DNA from: Stenotrophomonas sp. ZAC14D1_NAIMI4_1
Lineage (GTDB): Bacteria > Pseudomonadota > Gammaproteobacteria > Xanthomonadales > Xanthomonadaceae
DNA: 64,000 bases
NCBI RefSeq assembly: GCF_003086775.1
Contig: NZ_CP026001.1
Location: forward strand, 520,323-584,322
Reading direction: 5' to 3'
Shown one piece after another: positions 1 through 9,323 of this stretch (positions within the stretch are counted from its first letter, which is position 1; every line of letters starts with the position of its first letter). The position numbers and the translations under genes are program-made. The notes below the pieces were generated by a model. It was not told the origin of the DNA. It saw only the letters and a list, made by a program, of their open reading frames with translations, and made no database searches.

Positions 1-135
1 CTTCAGGTCGATGATCCTGGCACCTTCGGCCGGGGCCGCCGCGCGGTTGAGCCCCTCGAAACGGCCGTCGCGGATGTGGAAATGCACCGGCGCACCATCG
101 CGATCGACGCCGCCCTGGACGAACTGCAGGGTCAT
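1..135 (-). CDS. Amidohydrolase-like protein, N-terminal 45 codons (runs off the window)
   Basis: An ATG at 135 on the minus strand opens a frame that stays open to the window edge. A GGGAG-like Shine-Dalgarno sequence lies just upstream. The peptide starts MTLQFVQGG and runs through VHFHIRDGRFEGL to ARIIDLK. That is the usual beginning of a metal-dependent amidohydrolase or dihydroorotase-like enzyme: a beta-sandwich strand, a G-R-F turn, then a D-L-x turn before the barrel. No metal ligand falls inside the visible part, so the enzyme class is an inference from shape only. It is not part of the secretion locus. Confidence 0.45.
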   Translation of the reverse strand, partial: MTLQFVQGGVDRDGAPVHFHIRDGRFEGLNRAAAPAEGARIIDLK

Positions 136-321
136 GGGGGGAACTCCCGTAAAGCCATCAAGGGGCCCATCGTGCGCCGCCCCCCCCGGCATCGGCCAAC
201 GAAATATCTGCATGTCTCGTATTCGCCAGCGCAATGAATGGCCACCGGTGTCGACGTGATCGGCACGCCCGGTGCACGCCTGAACGGGTACCATAGACAC
301 CTGTTTCCGCTGTGATGCCGC

Positions 322-963
322 ATGGGCCCGTCCGACCGCCACGATCGTCTCCGCCGCTGGCAGGCCGCGTCCCTGCTGGCCGCTGCGCCGATCGCCAGCC
401 TGTCCGCCGCCGATGCCGGTGCCACCGCGCCCCTGCAGGCACCGCCCGGACAGCAGCGCGTCGCGCCATCCGCCCTGGTCGAGCTGCTGCACCAGCGCGT
501 GCTGGCCGGCCCCAGCGCAACCGGAACCCTCGAAAGCTGGTGCGCCGAGCACGGCCTGGCTGAACAGGCCCGCGTGCGCGCCGTCCGCGTACATGGCCAG
601 GACAAGGCGGCACCGGCCGATGTACTGAAGGCGCTCGGCGCAGGCGCCGGTACTCCGCTGCGCTATCGGCGGGTGCAGCTGGTCTGCGGCAACCGCGTGC
701 TCTCCGAAGCCGACAACTGGTACCTGCCGGACCGCCTCAGCACCGCCATGAACCAGGTGCTGGACAGCAGCGACGAACCCTTCGGCCGCGTGGTGGGTCC
801 GCTCGGTTTCCAGCGCCAGACCCTGGCCGACCAGACCTTCTGGCCGCCGCGCGGCGAAGGCGACCACGGCGTGATCCTGGAAGTACGCGCCCTGCTGCGC
901 GACCGCCAGCAGCAGCCCTTCAGCTACGTCATCGAGTCGTACAGCGTGCAGGCACTGCCGTAA
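322..963 (+). CDS. Exported protein with chorismate-lyase/UTRA-like region
   Basis: The 213-residue protein begins with a basic stretch (RLRRW) and an Ala/Leu-rich segment ending near residue 34, so it is probably exported. The C-terminal half (about residues 110-210) has the pattern of the chorismate pyruvate-lyase/UTRA fold: an R-x-V-x-L strand, a non-conserved turn, an A-D-N-W-Y-x-P segment, then a D-E-P-F-G-R-V-V segment. A true UbiC is cytoplasmic and shorter, so an enzymatic role is not claimed. It ends 37 bases before the convergent lipoprotein gene at 1001-1675. It looks like a chromosomal gene flanking the T6SS locus. Confidence 0.6.
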   Translation: MGPSDRHDRLRRWQAASLLAAAPIASLSAADAGATAPLQAPPGQQRVAPSALVELLHQRVLAGPSATGTLESWCAEHGLAEQARVRAVRVHGQDKAAPADVLKALGAGAGTPLRYRRVQLVCGNRVLSEADNWYLPDRLSTAMNQVLDSSDEPFGRVVGPLGFQRQTLADQTFWPPRGEGDHGVILEVRALLRDRQQQPFSYVIESYSVQALP

Positions 964-1000
964 CGGCCTGGCCGGCCTGGTCAGTCAGTCAGGCTTGACG

Positions 1001-1675
1001 CTATTGGCTGATGCCGTTGGCCGCCGGATCGATGGAAAACACGAAGCGCCCCACGGATTGCTCCTTGCCCAGCACGTACTCGGCCGTGATCAACGCGTAG
1101 TGCGGCGCGTCGCCGTCCTTGCCGAAAGCGCGAACCCAGTCCCGGAATCCAGTGTCGCTGCGGCTGCGGATCTCGCCCATGCACAGGCTGTAGCCACATG
1201 ACAGCGAAGCAAGGGCCACATCGCCGCCCAGTGCCCGGGTGGCCGCCGCCCGGTACAGCGTGCTCAGATCCTGCGCATCCTGATGGCGTGCGGCATCCTG
1301 CTCGAACTGCTGCAGCGCCGTTTCGAACCCGGCACGGGAACGCAAGACGGTTTCGGCCTCCGCCATCGACAGCGCATTCCCGCTCAGCAACCGGGACTCA
1401 CCAGCCAGGTAATCCTGATTGGACGCCGCCACGCGCTGTACAGGGGGCGCAGGGGCCGGAGGCGGCACAGGCGCAACCACCGGCGCCGGCGCCGCGGCAG
1501 GTGTGCGTGCAGCGTCGTCGGGCAACACGACGTCACCCGCTGCCTGCTCCGTGGCCGTCGCTCGCTCGCCTGGTCCGGACGCAGCGGCGCGGTTCGTCGT
1601 TCCAGCATCGTCCCTGTTGCAGCCTGGCAACATCGCCAGCAACAGCCCGGCCATCCATAGCCCTCGTAGTCCCAT
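1001..1675 (-). CDS. Putative lipoprotein of unknown function
   Basis: Starting at the ATG at 1675 gives a 224-residue protein whose first 19 residues form a lipoprotein signal with the lipobox L-P-G-C. A GGGAG sequence sits about 8 bases upstream of that ATG. A longer reading from 1738 would put 21 extra residues before the signal and is less likely. After the cysteine comes a region rich in Ala, Pro and Thr (about residues 25-75), typical of a periplasmic tether. The globular part holds four cysteines' worth of possible disulphides at most and no motif I recognise. Function unknown. Confidence 0.65.
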   Translation of the reverse strand: MGLRGLWMAGLLLAMLPGCNRDDAGTTNRAAASGPGERATATEQAAGDVVLPDDAARTPAAAPAPVVAPVPPPAPAPPVQRVAASNQDYLAGESRLLSGNALSMAEAETVLRSRAGFETALQQFEQDAARHQDAQDLSTLYRAAATRALGGDVALASLSCGYSLCMGEIRSRSDTGFRDWVRAFGKDGDAPHYALITAEYVLGKEQSVGRFVFSIDPAANGISQ

Positions 1676-1897
1676 CCCTGCGCTCCCTGCGTCGAAGTCC
1701 CACGTCATGCCAGTTCGCACGCCTTCCACCATCTGCACCGCATCAAGGGAAGGCCGTCGCCATCGGACCTTTCGCTTTCATCGCGATGCCCGCGGATCGG
1801 CCTGCGCCTGAACCAACGCAGGCCTCCCGCGCGCAGGGCAGCTCACTTTGCAACAATTTTCATGGGCATCGGCGCGCAAAGGCGTAATCGTGCCCAC
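1676..1897. promoter_or_regulatory. Divergent intergenic region between lipoprotein and GNAT genes
   Basis: These roughly 220 bases separate two divergent genes and must carry both promoters. I see no convincing -35/-10 pair and no clear operator. The short A/T-rich stretch around 1848-1862 (caacaattttc) is the best candidate for the promoter or leader of the GNAT gene. Confidence 0.3.
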
Positions 1898-2509
1898 ATG
1901 TGCATCGAACCGAACTCCGCTTCCCACCTTGCCCTGCACCCGGTACTGCGCCGCCACCTGCTGCACCTGGGCCACGGCTCCATCAACCTGCGCTCGCTGC
2001 AGCGCACCGATCTGGCCGGCTGGCGCACGCTGTGCGGACAGCGGCGCAGTGGCTGCCACCTGGCCTGCCGCACCGATGCCGAGGTGCAGCTGTTCATCGG
2101 CATCCAGCGCTCGCGGCTGCAGGAAGACAATGATCGCCTGCTGCTGGGCGTGTTCGACCAGGCCAGCCACGCCCTGGTCGACCAGATCACGGTGCGGCTG
2201 CAGTCGGCACGCGGTCGCAGTGCCGAGCTGCAACGCTTCTGCCAGGCCGACTGGGGCGATGCGCAACGCTTTGCACACACGCTGCATGCACTGTGCCCCT
2301 TCCTGTTTGAACAGGTCGGGCTGCACCGCGTCTACGTGATGCTGCCGCCCGACGACAGCGCCGGGCTTTCGGACGTGCTGCGCGCGGCCGGCTTCCAGAA
2401 GGAGGGCCTGCTGCGCGACCATCATCTGGGCGCGGACGGCTGGGAGGATCGCAGCCTGCATGCACTGACCGCGTCGACCTGGCGCCCCCAGCAGGCCGCG
2501 GTGGGTTAG
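1898..2509 (+). CDS. GNAT-family N-acetyltransferase-like protein
   Basis: The protein (203 residues from ATG 1898, or 215 from ATG 1862) has the layout of a GNAT acetyltransferase: a beta-strand region around L-x-x-A-C-R-T-D, a central helix, then near the C-terminus a strand (VYVML) followed by an L-R-A-A-G-F-x-x-E-G-L-L-R-D segment, the typical end of RimJ/RimL-type enzymes. The acetyl-CoA loop (Q/R-x-x-G-x-G/A) is not clear, so activity is uncertain. Its stop codon overlaps the end of the convergent cdh gene by four bases. The substrate cannot be told from the sequence. Confidence 0.6.
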   Translation: MCIEPNSASHLALHPVLRRHLLHLGHGSINLRSLQRTDLAGWRTLCGQRRSGCHLACRTDAEVQLFIGIQRSRLQEDNDRLLLGVFDQASHALVDQITVRLQSARGRSAELQRFCQADWGDAQRFAHTLHALCPFLFEQVGLHRVYVMLPPDDSAGLSDVLRAAGFQKEGLLRDHHLGADGWEDRSLHALTASTWRPQQAAVG

Positions 2510-3297
2510 CGCACGCGCTCCAGCGCAGAGCCGGCACCCGTCAGCACGCTGCAGGCATGGTCCTGCAGTTCCTCGGCACTGGCGTCGTTGCCGGTGGCGG
2601 GGTCGAGCCGGGTGGCCAGCAGCACGAAACCGGGCGCACCGCGCACATCGCGGTGGCCCGCCACCAGCAGGCTCCAGTTGCCGACGTCAGCCGGGCCGCT
2701 CAGGTCGAAGGCCAGCAGGTTCAGCGGGTTGGCGGTCAGCTCCGCACCGGCCAGCAGGCGCGCCTGGTACTGGTGGCCACGCAGCAGCACCGGCAACGGT
2801 GCCCAGCGCATCCCCAGCGCCGCCTGCTGCGCGTCCAGCGCCTGCACCACATCGGCACGCAGGCAGTCCACGTGGATGTGCAGCTGGTGCTGCGAGCGGC
2901 CATGCGGCGAGTTCAACGCCAGGCTGGCCACCTCGCGCGGCAGCGGCTGGGCCAAGGCCTGCTGGGTGTGGGAACGGGCCCGCCACGCCGCGGCAAAATA
3001 GTTGGGTACGCCCTTGCGGTAGAGCCCCGGGCTCTCGATGCCACTGACCTTGTCCAGCGGCATCAGCAGGAACTGGAAATCGCCATGGGAGTCCTTCACC
3101 AGCACATCGCGCCGGTCAGCCGCTTCTTCCATCTGCAGGCAGCTGCCCTGCGGTCCCTGCGCGCTTCGGCAGTCGCGTTCGATCAGGCGCCACAACGCAT
3201 CGGAATGGGCCGGAGGTGCCGGGGTGCTGGAACAACCGGCCAGCACGGACAGGGACAGGAACAACGGAAGCAGACGGGGCACGACACTCACATTCAA
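2506..3297 (-). CDS. cdh: CDP-diacylglycerol diphosphatase (lipoprotein form)
   Basis: The 263-residue protein matches the Cdh family, which cleaves CDP-diacylglycerol to phosphatidate and CMP. Visible family marks are an N-terminal D-A-L-W, a C-x-(Q)-M segment, Q-F-L-L-M-P, S-G-I-E-S-P, and the HIT-like active site H-Q-L-H-I-H-V-D-C at residues 137-145. The N-terminus is a lipoprotein signal with lipobox L-A-G-C (Cys22), so this form should sit on the outer face of a membrane. It is the first gene downstream of the Tle1-type lipase gene but is separated by 33 bases. I see no sign that it belongs to the T6SS. Confidence 0.85.
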   Translation of the reverse strand: MNVSVVPRLLPLFLSLSVLAGCSSTPAPPAHSDALWRLIERDCRSAQGPQGSCLQMEEAADRRDVLVKDSHGDFQFLLMPLDKVSGIESPGLYRKGVPNYFAAAWRARSHTQQALAQPLPREVASLALNSPHGRSQHQLHIHVDCLRADVVQALDAQQAALGMRWAPLPVLLRGHQYQARLLAGAELTANPLNLLAFDLSGPADVGNWSLLVAGHRDVRGAPGFVLLATRLDPATGNDASAEELQDHACSVLTGAGSALERVR

Positions 3298-3330
3298 CGG
3301 TTGGGCCAGCGGGCCATTGTAACGCGGCCC

Positions 3331-5025
3331 TCAGCCCGGCACGGCCGCCTCCACCTCGGCTTCTTCAACCTTGCCCGGCGTGTACTTGGTCGCACCGAAG
3401 TACAGCACGCGCCACTGGCTGAGGTTGCCGATGAACCAGTGCGCCACCGAATCGTGGCCGTAGCCATCAAAGAAGGTTTCCACCTCCGGCGGCAGCAGGG
3501 TCGTGTCATCCCACGACTCCAGGGTCACCCGCTCGGCCATGGTCAACGACGCGCCCCGCTCGCGGCGACGCCGCAGGCCGACGATCTTGCCGACCATCGT
3601 GTCGTTTTCTTTCTCCAGCCCACGCCGCTGCTTGCGCACGGCCGACAGCTCGTCGTCACGCACCTTGAGTTCGTCGGACACGCGATTCCACTCGGCGGTC
3701 TTGTCTGCATTGCCCTGGTCGGCCAGGTGCAGGTTGTCGTTGTCCCAGGGCGCGGGCAGCTGCGACTGCCGCCGGCGCAGGGTCCGTACCTGTTCACGCA
3801 GCGCCTCCTCGCGCGCCGCCAGGCGCTGCATTGATGGCAACTGATCGCCCCGCGCCACGCGCACCCGCATCCAGCGGTACAGCAGCTGCATGTGCGCGGC
3901 CTGTACATCCTCCATGCGCCCGCGCTTGACCCGAACCGCCTGCAGATAGGCGTTGAACACGGCCTGCAGCTCCGGATCCTGCTTGTCGAACTCGGCCTTT
4001 ACGTGATCTTCCAGAAGGCTGATCGGGTTGAGCAGCACGCCACCGGCCTGCGCCATGTCGTACATCTCGTTGAGGGCAAAGCGCGCGATGCTGTTCTGCC
4101 GCCCCTGGTGTTGGGGGTCATAGCCACCACCCACATCCGAGTGCACGCCTGGGAACCAGATTTCCACCGTGTTGGCCGGGTAGACCGCGTGCTCCCGCGT
4201 TGAATCCAGCGGGAACTGGCCACGCAGCTCATGGGCGGCGGTCATGTGCACCGACTGTTCCACGATTTCCGGAACCACCATGCCTTCGGCCCAGCCGGTA
4301 TGCCCATTGCGGTAATTGATCCCTGCCGCAGCCAGGTTCGGCCACACCGAGCACACCGTATCGAACACGCCCATGAAACCGATCCGCAGCGGGATGCGTT
4401 CGCGGTACAACCAGGTGCCATCGGCCTGGCACTTGCAGCGCGCCGCCAGATCCCGCGCGAACGCCCGCGCCGACGCAGCGCCCCGCGAGAAGCCCAGCAC
4501 CGACACGCTGACCACCAGGATGCGCATCGGCTCGGGTTGGGTATCGATCAGCTCGTCCAGCGCCTGCAGCGCGAAGTCGATGCGCTCGCGCCCGCCCTTG
4601 CCGATCGACAGCCCGAGCAGGCCGCCGCTGTCGCCGACTTCCGGGCAGGGCGTGCCGACGCCCGCCAGATACTGGCGCTTGCTGTTGCGACGATCGTTTA
4701 CATGCGCGTCGTAGAGCCGGGCGATGTTGGAAAGCGCCCGCTCCCCCGCATCCTTGCCCAGCTCCTCTTCGCGATTGTTACCCGTGCCGTCGAAGAACAC
4801 GCTCAGGTGCAGGCTCTGCGTGCAGCCGGTGGTCGCCGCTTCCTTGTCGGGCACCGTGCCGCACATCGCTTCCTGGCGACGGCGACGCTCGGCATCACTC
4901 AACGGACGCGTTCCGCGCGCCAGCCGCGCCGTGCGCGCCGTGCCCTCGGCCTGCGCGACCGGATCGGGGGTACCGGGTTCGAGATCCACCTGCCCCGGAA
5001 TCGCGGTCGGATCAGTACTGGTCAT
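3331..5025 (-). CDS. T6SS lipase effector, DUF2235/Tle1 type
   Basis: The 564-residue protein has the marks of the DUF2235 alpha/beta hydrolase family that includes Tle1 phospholipase effectors: FFDGTGNN at about residues 77-84, the nucleophile elbow G-F-S-R-G at 178-182, MGVFDTV at 218-224, and WFPGVHSDVGGGY at 290-302, where the catalytic Asp and His regions lie. The C-terminal part is rich in Lys, Glu, Arg and Gln and may form a coiled coil. There is no signal peptide, as expected for a protein loaded onto the T6SS spike. The ATG at 5025 overlaps the end of the upstream small gene by 14 bases. Expected role: cutting target-cell phospholipids. It closes the vgrG1 cassette. Confidence 0.88.
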   Translation of the reverse strand: MTSTDPTAIPGQVDLEPGTPDPVAQAEGTARTARLARGTRPLSDAERRRRQEAMCGTVPDKEAATTGCTQSLHLSVFFDGTGNNREEELGKDAGERALSNIARLYDAHVNDRRNSKRQYLAGVGTPCPEVGDSGGLLGLSIGKGGRERIDFALQALDELIDTQPEPMRILVVSVSVLGFSRGAASARAFARDLAARCKCQADGTWLYRERIPLRIGFMGVFDTVCSVWPNLAAAGINYRNGHTGWAEGMVVPEIVEQSVHMTAAHELRGQFPLDSTREHAVYPANTVEIWFPGVHSDVGGGYDPQHQGRQNSIARFALNEMYDMAQAGGVLLNPISLLEDHVKAEFDKQDPELQAVFNAYLQAVRVKRGRMEDVQAAHMQLLYRWMRVRVARGDQLPSMQRLAAREEALREQVRTLRRRQSQLPAPWDNDNLHLADQGNADKTAEWNRVSDELKVRDDELSAVRKQRRGLEKENDTMVGKIVGLRRRRERGASLTMAERVTLESWDDTTLLPPEVETFFDGYGHDSVAHWFIGNLSQWRVLYFGATKYTPGKVEEAEVEAAVPG

Positions 5026-5512
5026 GGTCCTTGTGCTCCTTCGGCACCGGCATACGTCGCACATCCCATTTGTTCACGCCCTTGTCCAGCAGCTCCGCCT
5101 CGACATGGCCGTCGGCGTAGAAATGCAGCAGCAACGTCGCCGGGTTGGGCGGATACGGCGTCTTCAGCGGCACCAACGCCTCGCGCGGCACGCGATGCCC
5201 TTCACTCAGGTAGCGGTTGGTGGCCAGGTCGTAGCGGTTGGCCTCGATCCAACGGACCTGCACGCTGTCCGGCCCCTTGCCGCGGGGCGCGCGCGGCCCC
5301 ATCCCGGAGCCGCCATTGGTGTAGCCGTCCAAGCCACCCAGAAACTGCCCATCGACCCGCACATCGGCCAGGTAATACGGGCTGTAGTTGAACGCGAACA
5401 ACGACATGATCGGCGTCTTGCCGCGCGCCATCGCCCGGCTGCAGCCGACGCCCACCACCAGCAGCGCGATCACCGCCAGCGCGCTCCACCACAGGTACTT
5501 GTTGCTCATCAT
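5012..5512 (-). CDS. Small membrane-anchored protein, candidate lipase immunity protein
   Basis: Starting at the ATG at 5512 gives 166 residues with one strong hydrophobic segment near the N-terminus (about residues 6-24, ending V-G-V-G-C-S). This may be a transmembrane anchor or a lipoprotein signal. The rest is a predicted periplasmic beta-rich domain with N-Y-S-P-Y-Y and H-F-Y-A-D-G-H segments, reminiscent of DUF3304 proteins, which are common partners of DUF2235 effectors. That assignment is tentative. The gene lies between the DUF4123 adaptor and the lipase gene and overlaps the lipase start, so an immunity role is the simplest inference. Confidence 0.6.
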   Translation of the reverse strand: MMSNKYLWWSALAVIALLVVGVGCSRAMARGKTPIMSLFAFNYSPYYLADVRVDGQFLGGLDGYTNGGSGMGPRAPRGKGPDSVQVRWIEANRYDLATNRYLSEGHRVPREALVPLKTPYPPNPATLLLHFYADGHVEAELLDKGVNKWDVRRMPVPKEHKDHDQY

Positions 5513-5528
5513 CGCGGTCTCGCTCCGT

Positions 5529-6392
5529 TCAATCCCAGCTTTCTTCCAGGGGCCACACTTCATCGCCGATATCGGCCGCACTGCGCCGGCCACTGGCGAA
5601 ATCCTGCAGGCGCTGCTGCCAGGCCGGATCCTCGCCGAGATCGCTGCCGGCCAGCAGTGCCCAGGTCGCCACCATCACCACGCGGCGGCTGTCCTCGATG
5701 CCGGCCGCCGCAGCCGTCGCCACCACGCGCCGGAAGAACGTGTACCAGCGCGCCCGTGGCAGCCGCGCCAGCAGTTCGGGATCGGTCAGCTGGAAATGGT
5801 CGATCAGCGTATAGGGGTAGCTGGCGTCGATCAGCGCACGCCGCTGCGGTGCCTCCAGCACCCAGGGCGGGTCGTGCGGGTCCAGGGCCACGTCCTCCAG
5901 TTCGAGGTGCGCCCATTGCAGGTCATGGCGCAGGTACCACCAACGCTCTCCCATCGCCAGGAACGCGCGGCACTGCGCCTCGTCCAGCACCTGCACCCAC
6001 CAGGGCAGGACGCGCGCATCGAAAAAGCGCGCAAGGAACAGCTTGCCGTTCGGATAGCTGGCATCCAGGCGCCGTTGCAGGCGCTGCTGCAGTTGCTGGG
6101 CGTCCAGGCTCGTCTCGATGATGCTGAGCATGCCGGGCGAACGCCCCTGCGAGGCGGCCCGCTGCAGGAACCGGTCATGCTCGAAACCGCGCGGCAATCG
6201 GGCCAGGAACACGCTGGCATCGTCGGCACCATCGGCCAGCAGGCCATCGAACAGCGGCAGCGGTGCCCACGGCAACGTGCGCAGCAGCTGCACCGGCTGG
6301 TTGCACTGCGCGCCGTCCAGCAGGACGAAGCGCTGCAGGCCCTCCTCCAGCGGCGGCAGATCAAGCGGCGGGAAATGCCAGTCCGGAATCAC
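5529..6392 (-). CDS. DUF4123 effector-loading adaptor (Tap/TEC-like)
   Basis: The 287-residue protein has the DUF4123 plan: an N-terminal F-V-L-L-D-G-A segment, a central region, a long helix with R-F-F-D-A-R-V-L, and a conserved W at the end of the core. The start is set by a GTG at 6392 that overlaps the vgrG1 stop as GTGA; an upstream ATG would run 60 bases into vgrG1. DUF4123 proteins load a cognate effector onto the VgrG tip and are not themselves secreted. The position, directly after vgrG1 and before the lipase pair, fits a chaperone for the Tle1-type lipase. Confidence 0.85.
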   Translation of the reverse strand: MIPDWHFPPLDLPPLEEGLQRFVLLDGAQCNQPVQLLRTLPWAPLPLFDGLLADGADDASVFLARLPRGFEHDRFLQRAASQGRSPGMLSIIETSLDAQQLQQRLQRRLDASYPNGKLFLARFFDARVLPWWVQVLDEAQCRAFLAMGERWWYLRHDLQWAHLELEDVALDPHDPPWVLEAPQRRALIDASYPYTLIDHFQLTDPELLARLPRARWYTFFRRVVATAAAAGIEDSRRVVMVATWALLAGSDLGEDPAWQQRLQDFASGRRSAADIGDEVWPLEESWD

Positions 6393-9169
6393 GCCGCCCC
6401 CCCTTTGGGCGTCAGCGGCGCGGCCCGCTGTGCAGCCAGCAACAGGCATTCCTTGCAGACCGACTGCGGAAACACCGGCAACGGATAGCGTCCGCTGCCG
6501 CCCGGCAGGAACGACTTGCGCCCGGCGTGCACGGCGATGCGACCGGGCGCGTTGACCACGATGTTGCCTGCGCTGATGGTGATGCTGGCACCACCAGACG
6601 TAGCAACCTGGACGGTACGACCGGCGGCCACTTCCACCGACGCCTGCGCACTTGCCGCGCGCAGCGCCTGCCGCGACTGCACGTCTACCTGATCCTGCTG
6701 TGCCTTGAAATCCAGCACCGCCTCACCGCTGGCCAGGGTCAGCGTCGGCGCCTGCGTATCGGCGCCACTGGCCGCCGCAGCCAGCACGCCGATCGCCTGC
6801 CGGCCATGCCAGCGCGCATCTCCCATCACCACGGCATCGCTGTGCTGCCCGCTGCCCAGCACCAGTGTCTCGCCCTGCCCCCAGTGCAACCCCTGGCCGG
6901 CCACCATCACCGCGCCCTCCGGTGACGACAGGCCCAGCACGGCATCGCCGGTATGTGGCACCACGCCTTTCCCCGCCCCACTGCTGCGCTGGCTGGCGGC
7001 TGCGGAGGCCTCTGCAAGCGCCTCGGCGGGCACGGTACTGCGGACGCTGGCCAACAGCACAGGCAAGGGCGACTGCGCACCATCCAGGCGTGATCGATGC
7101 ATCGACTGCACCCCGGCCTCCGCCGCGGGCAGCACCGTCCGGTGTGTTCCGGCCGCGACGCTGTAGCTCTTCGCCAGCGCCACCAGCTGCTGCAGCAGTG
7201 CTGCCGGCTGCGCGGCCTCGCCCGCCGGCGACGCACTGGCGTGGGCGTAGGCACTGAACCACGCGCCGGCCGTACCGCGCACCGCACCCCATGCGTCACT
7301 GCGCAGTTCAAAGCCCTGCCCGCGCAGGCTGCCCACATAGTTGTCGGCCTGATGCCGCAGGTGGCCCAGCGTCAGCTGAGACACCTGCTGGCTGCTGGCC
7401 AGCTGCGTGCGCAGCTGCTGGTTCGAATCATCGAACAGCAGGTGGTTGCCGCCCTCGCCGCCCTCCCACTCGCGTGAGCGGATACCCCACAGCGCGCCGC
7501 CGTGGCGGTGCGCCTGGTCGCCGCTGCCCGCCGCGTGCCACGCTGGCGCCTGGCCACCACTGAGGTTGGCCTGCGCACTGTTGCGTGCATCGGCAGCCTG
7601 GCCGTAGGCCGACAGATCATCCTCGGCGCTGGCACCGGCCGTGGTCGGCGCCACGCCCGCTTCGCCTCGCCCGTTGTACAGCGTGCCCAGCACCACCGGG
7701 CGGTCGATGTCGCCTTCCAGGAAGCCCACCAGCACTTCCTGGCCGATCCGCGGCAGGAACTGGCTGCCCACGCCCGGCCCCGCATAGCGCTGCGCCACGC
7801 GCAGCCAGGCGCTGTCGGCGCCGCCATCATCGCCCTGGAAATGGAACCGCACCCGGATCCGTCCCAGCGCGTCGGCGTGCAGGTCGTTGGATGCTGAAGC
7901 GCCAGCCACCACGATCGCGGTCTGGTAGCCCGGCGCCAGCGGTCGCGCATTGCGTCGCGCACCGGTGCCGTCCTCCAGGACCGGGCGCCAGCGCCGGTCG
8001 CGCGCCACGGCGCTGAACGCATTCACGTAGCCGTGCCGCTTCGCTGCGTCCTGCAGGGGGTCGGGCTCTTCCGCCTCACCCAGCAGCGCCTGCACGCACT
8101 CGCGCAGGTCGACCGGCAGGTTGTTGACCCCAGCGTGGGTCACTTCCACCAGCAGCAGCTCGGCCGGCAGATCGCCCGGCAGGCCGGTCAGCGCCCAGGC
8201 ATGGCCGGCATCCGCGCTGCGCACGCTGCCGCGCCCCTGCCACTGCAGCGCCTGAGCCTCCCGCGCCTCGGCCATCAGCCGCGCATGGTGCTGCAGCTCC
8301 GCCGCATCGGCGAATGCATACGCACCCACCGCATCGTAGTCCTCGCGAAGGCCCTCGCTGGCGCCCTCCAGCGGCAGCTGCCCGGTCAGCGAGCTCACGC
8401 TGCGATAGTCACTGCTGTGCAGCTGCACGCGCGTGCTCTGCAGCCGCCGTTGCTGCCCCAGCTGCTGCACGCCATCATCGTCCTCGGTGGCATCAGCACG
8501 ATGGAAACGGATCCCGCCCTGCGCCTGCGAGGTCGCCGATTCCGGCAGCAGCGTCGAGTCGGCAAACAAGAGCACGCCGTGCCCGGCCGGTGCATCGGCC
8601 ACCTCCTCCACGCACCAGCCCACGCCCTCCTCGGCCAGCAGGCGCTGCACGAAGGCCAGGTCCGATTCCCGGTACTGCACGCAGAAACTGCGCGGCCGCG
8701 AGGCCGCCAGCAGCGCATCCACGTCATCGCTCCAGCGCCAGTGCGCATGCGGTGCGTGCGTCTGCAGCACGGCATCGAAGATCGCGCGCACGTCCTGGTC
8801 CTGGAACACCCGGCTGCACACTGCCTGGTCCAGCCACCATGTCCAGTCGCGCAGGGTGATGCGGTAGCGCACCAGGCCGCCATCGGCCTGCAGGCATTGC
8901 GCAGCGGCAATCACGCCGTGGCGCGGCCAGTCCTGGCCGTCGGCCTGGCGCACGTACAGGCTGGCCCGCTGCCCCAGCCAATCGGCCAGCGGCAGTGCAG
9001 CGTCCAGCGACAGCACATCCACCTGCAGGTGCCGACCCGTGGACAACGCATCGTGCCCTTGCCACGCATCCACCACCACGGCTGGCAGATCCGGTAGATC
9101 CAAGCGGAACAGGCGAGTGCCAGCATCCAGACCGGCCGCCTGCACCATGAGATTGCGCATCGCTTCCAT
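6389..9169 (-). CDS. vgrG: VgrG spike protein 1 (TssI)
   Basis: The protein (926 residues from ATG 9169) carries the gp27-like N-terminal part, the V-R-F-H-F-Q-G-D-D beta region, the gp5-like OB region with W-L-R-V-A-Q-R-Y-A-G-P-G and a G-x-Q-F-L-P-R-I-G-Q-E-V-L-V-G-F-x-x-G-D-I-D-R-P motif, and a long C-terminal DUF2345 needle. Start 9169 is chosen by alignment with vgrG2; a GTG at 9193 with a good Shine-Dalgarno sequence is possible. The tail after the needle ends with a C-K-E-C pair. It heads the cassette vgrG1, DUF4123, small protein, lipase. Much of its core matches vgrG2. Confidence 0.95.
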   Translation of the reverse strand: MEAMRNLMVQAAGLDAGTRLFRLDLPDLPAVVVDAWQGHDALSTGRHLQVDVLSLDAALPLADWLGQRASLYVRQADGQDWPRHGVIAAAQCLQADGGLVRYRITLRDWTWWLDQAVCSRVFQDQDVRAIFDAVLQTHAPHAHWRWSDDVDALLAASRPRSFCVQYRESDLAFVQRLLAEEGVGWCVEEVADAPAGHGVLLFADSTLLPESATSQAQGGIRFHRADATEDDDGVQQLGQQRRLQSTRVQLHSSDYRSVSSLTGQLPLEGASEGLREDYDAVGAYAFADAAELQHHARLMAEAREAQALQWQGRGSVRSADAGHAWALTGLPGDLPAELLLVEVTHAGVNNLPVDLRECVQALLGEAEEPDPLQDAAKRHGYVNAFSAVARDRRWRPVLEDGTGARRNARPLAPGYQTAIVVAGASASNDLHADALGRIRVRFHFQGDDGGADSAWLRVAQRYAGPGVGSQFLPRIGQEVLVGFLEGDIDRPVVLGTLYNGRGEAGVAPTTAGASAEDDLSAYGQAADARNSAQANLSGGQAPAWHAAGSGDQAHRHGGALWGIRSREWEGGEGGNHLLFDDSNQQLRTQLASSQQVSQLTLGHLRHQADNYVGSLRGQGFELRSDAWGAVRGTAGAWFSAYAHASASPAGEAAQPAALLQQLVALAKSYSVAAGTHRTVLPAAEAGVQSMHRSRLDGAQSPLPVLLASVRSTVPAEALAEASAAASQRSSGAGKGVVPHTGDAVLGLSSPEGAVMVAGQGLHWGQGETLVLGSGQHSDAVVMGDARWHGRQAIGVLAAAASGADTQAPTLTLASGEAVLDFKAQQDQVDVQSRQALRAASAQASVEVAAGRTVQVATSGGASITISAGNIVVNAPGRIAVHAGRKSFLPGGSGRYPLPVFPQSVCKECLLLAAQRAAPLTPKGGAA

Positions 9170-9323
9170 GGCGTTCCCACTGTTGCCGCGCACCGCTCCC
9201 CGGCGCGCGGTTCCTCCCCCTGCCAGCCGACGGTAACAGATGGAAAACGACAGCGCACGTCAACGCCTTCACACGGAACAAACATTCCGATGGACGTGCT
9301 GGACAGATACCGCAGCTGATCCC

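Noticed and set aside
2506..3297. cdh as part of the lipase effector cassette
   Set aside because: It acts on a lipid and lies next to the Tle1-type gene, but it is a common chromosomal gene with its own signal peptide and spacing, so the link is probably chance.
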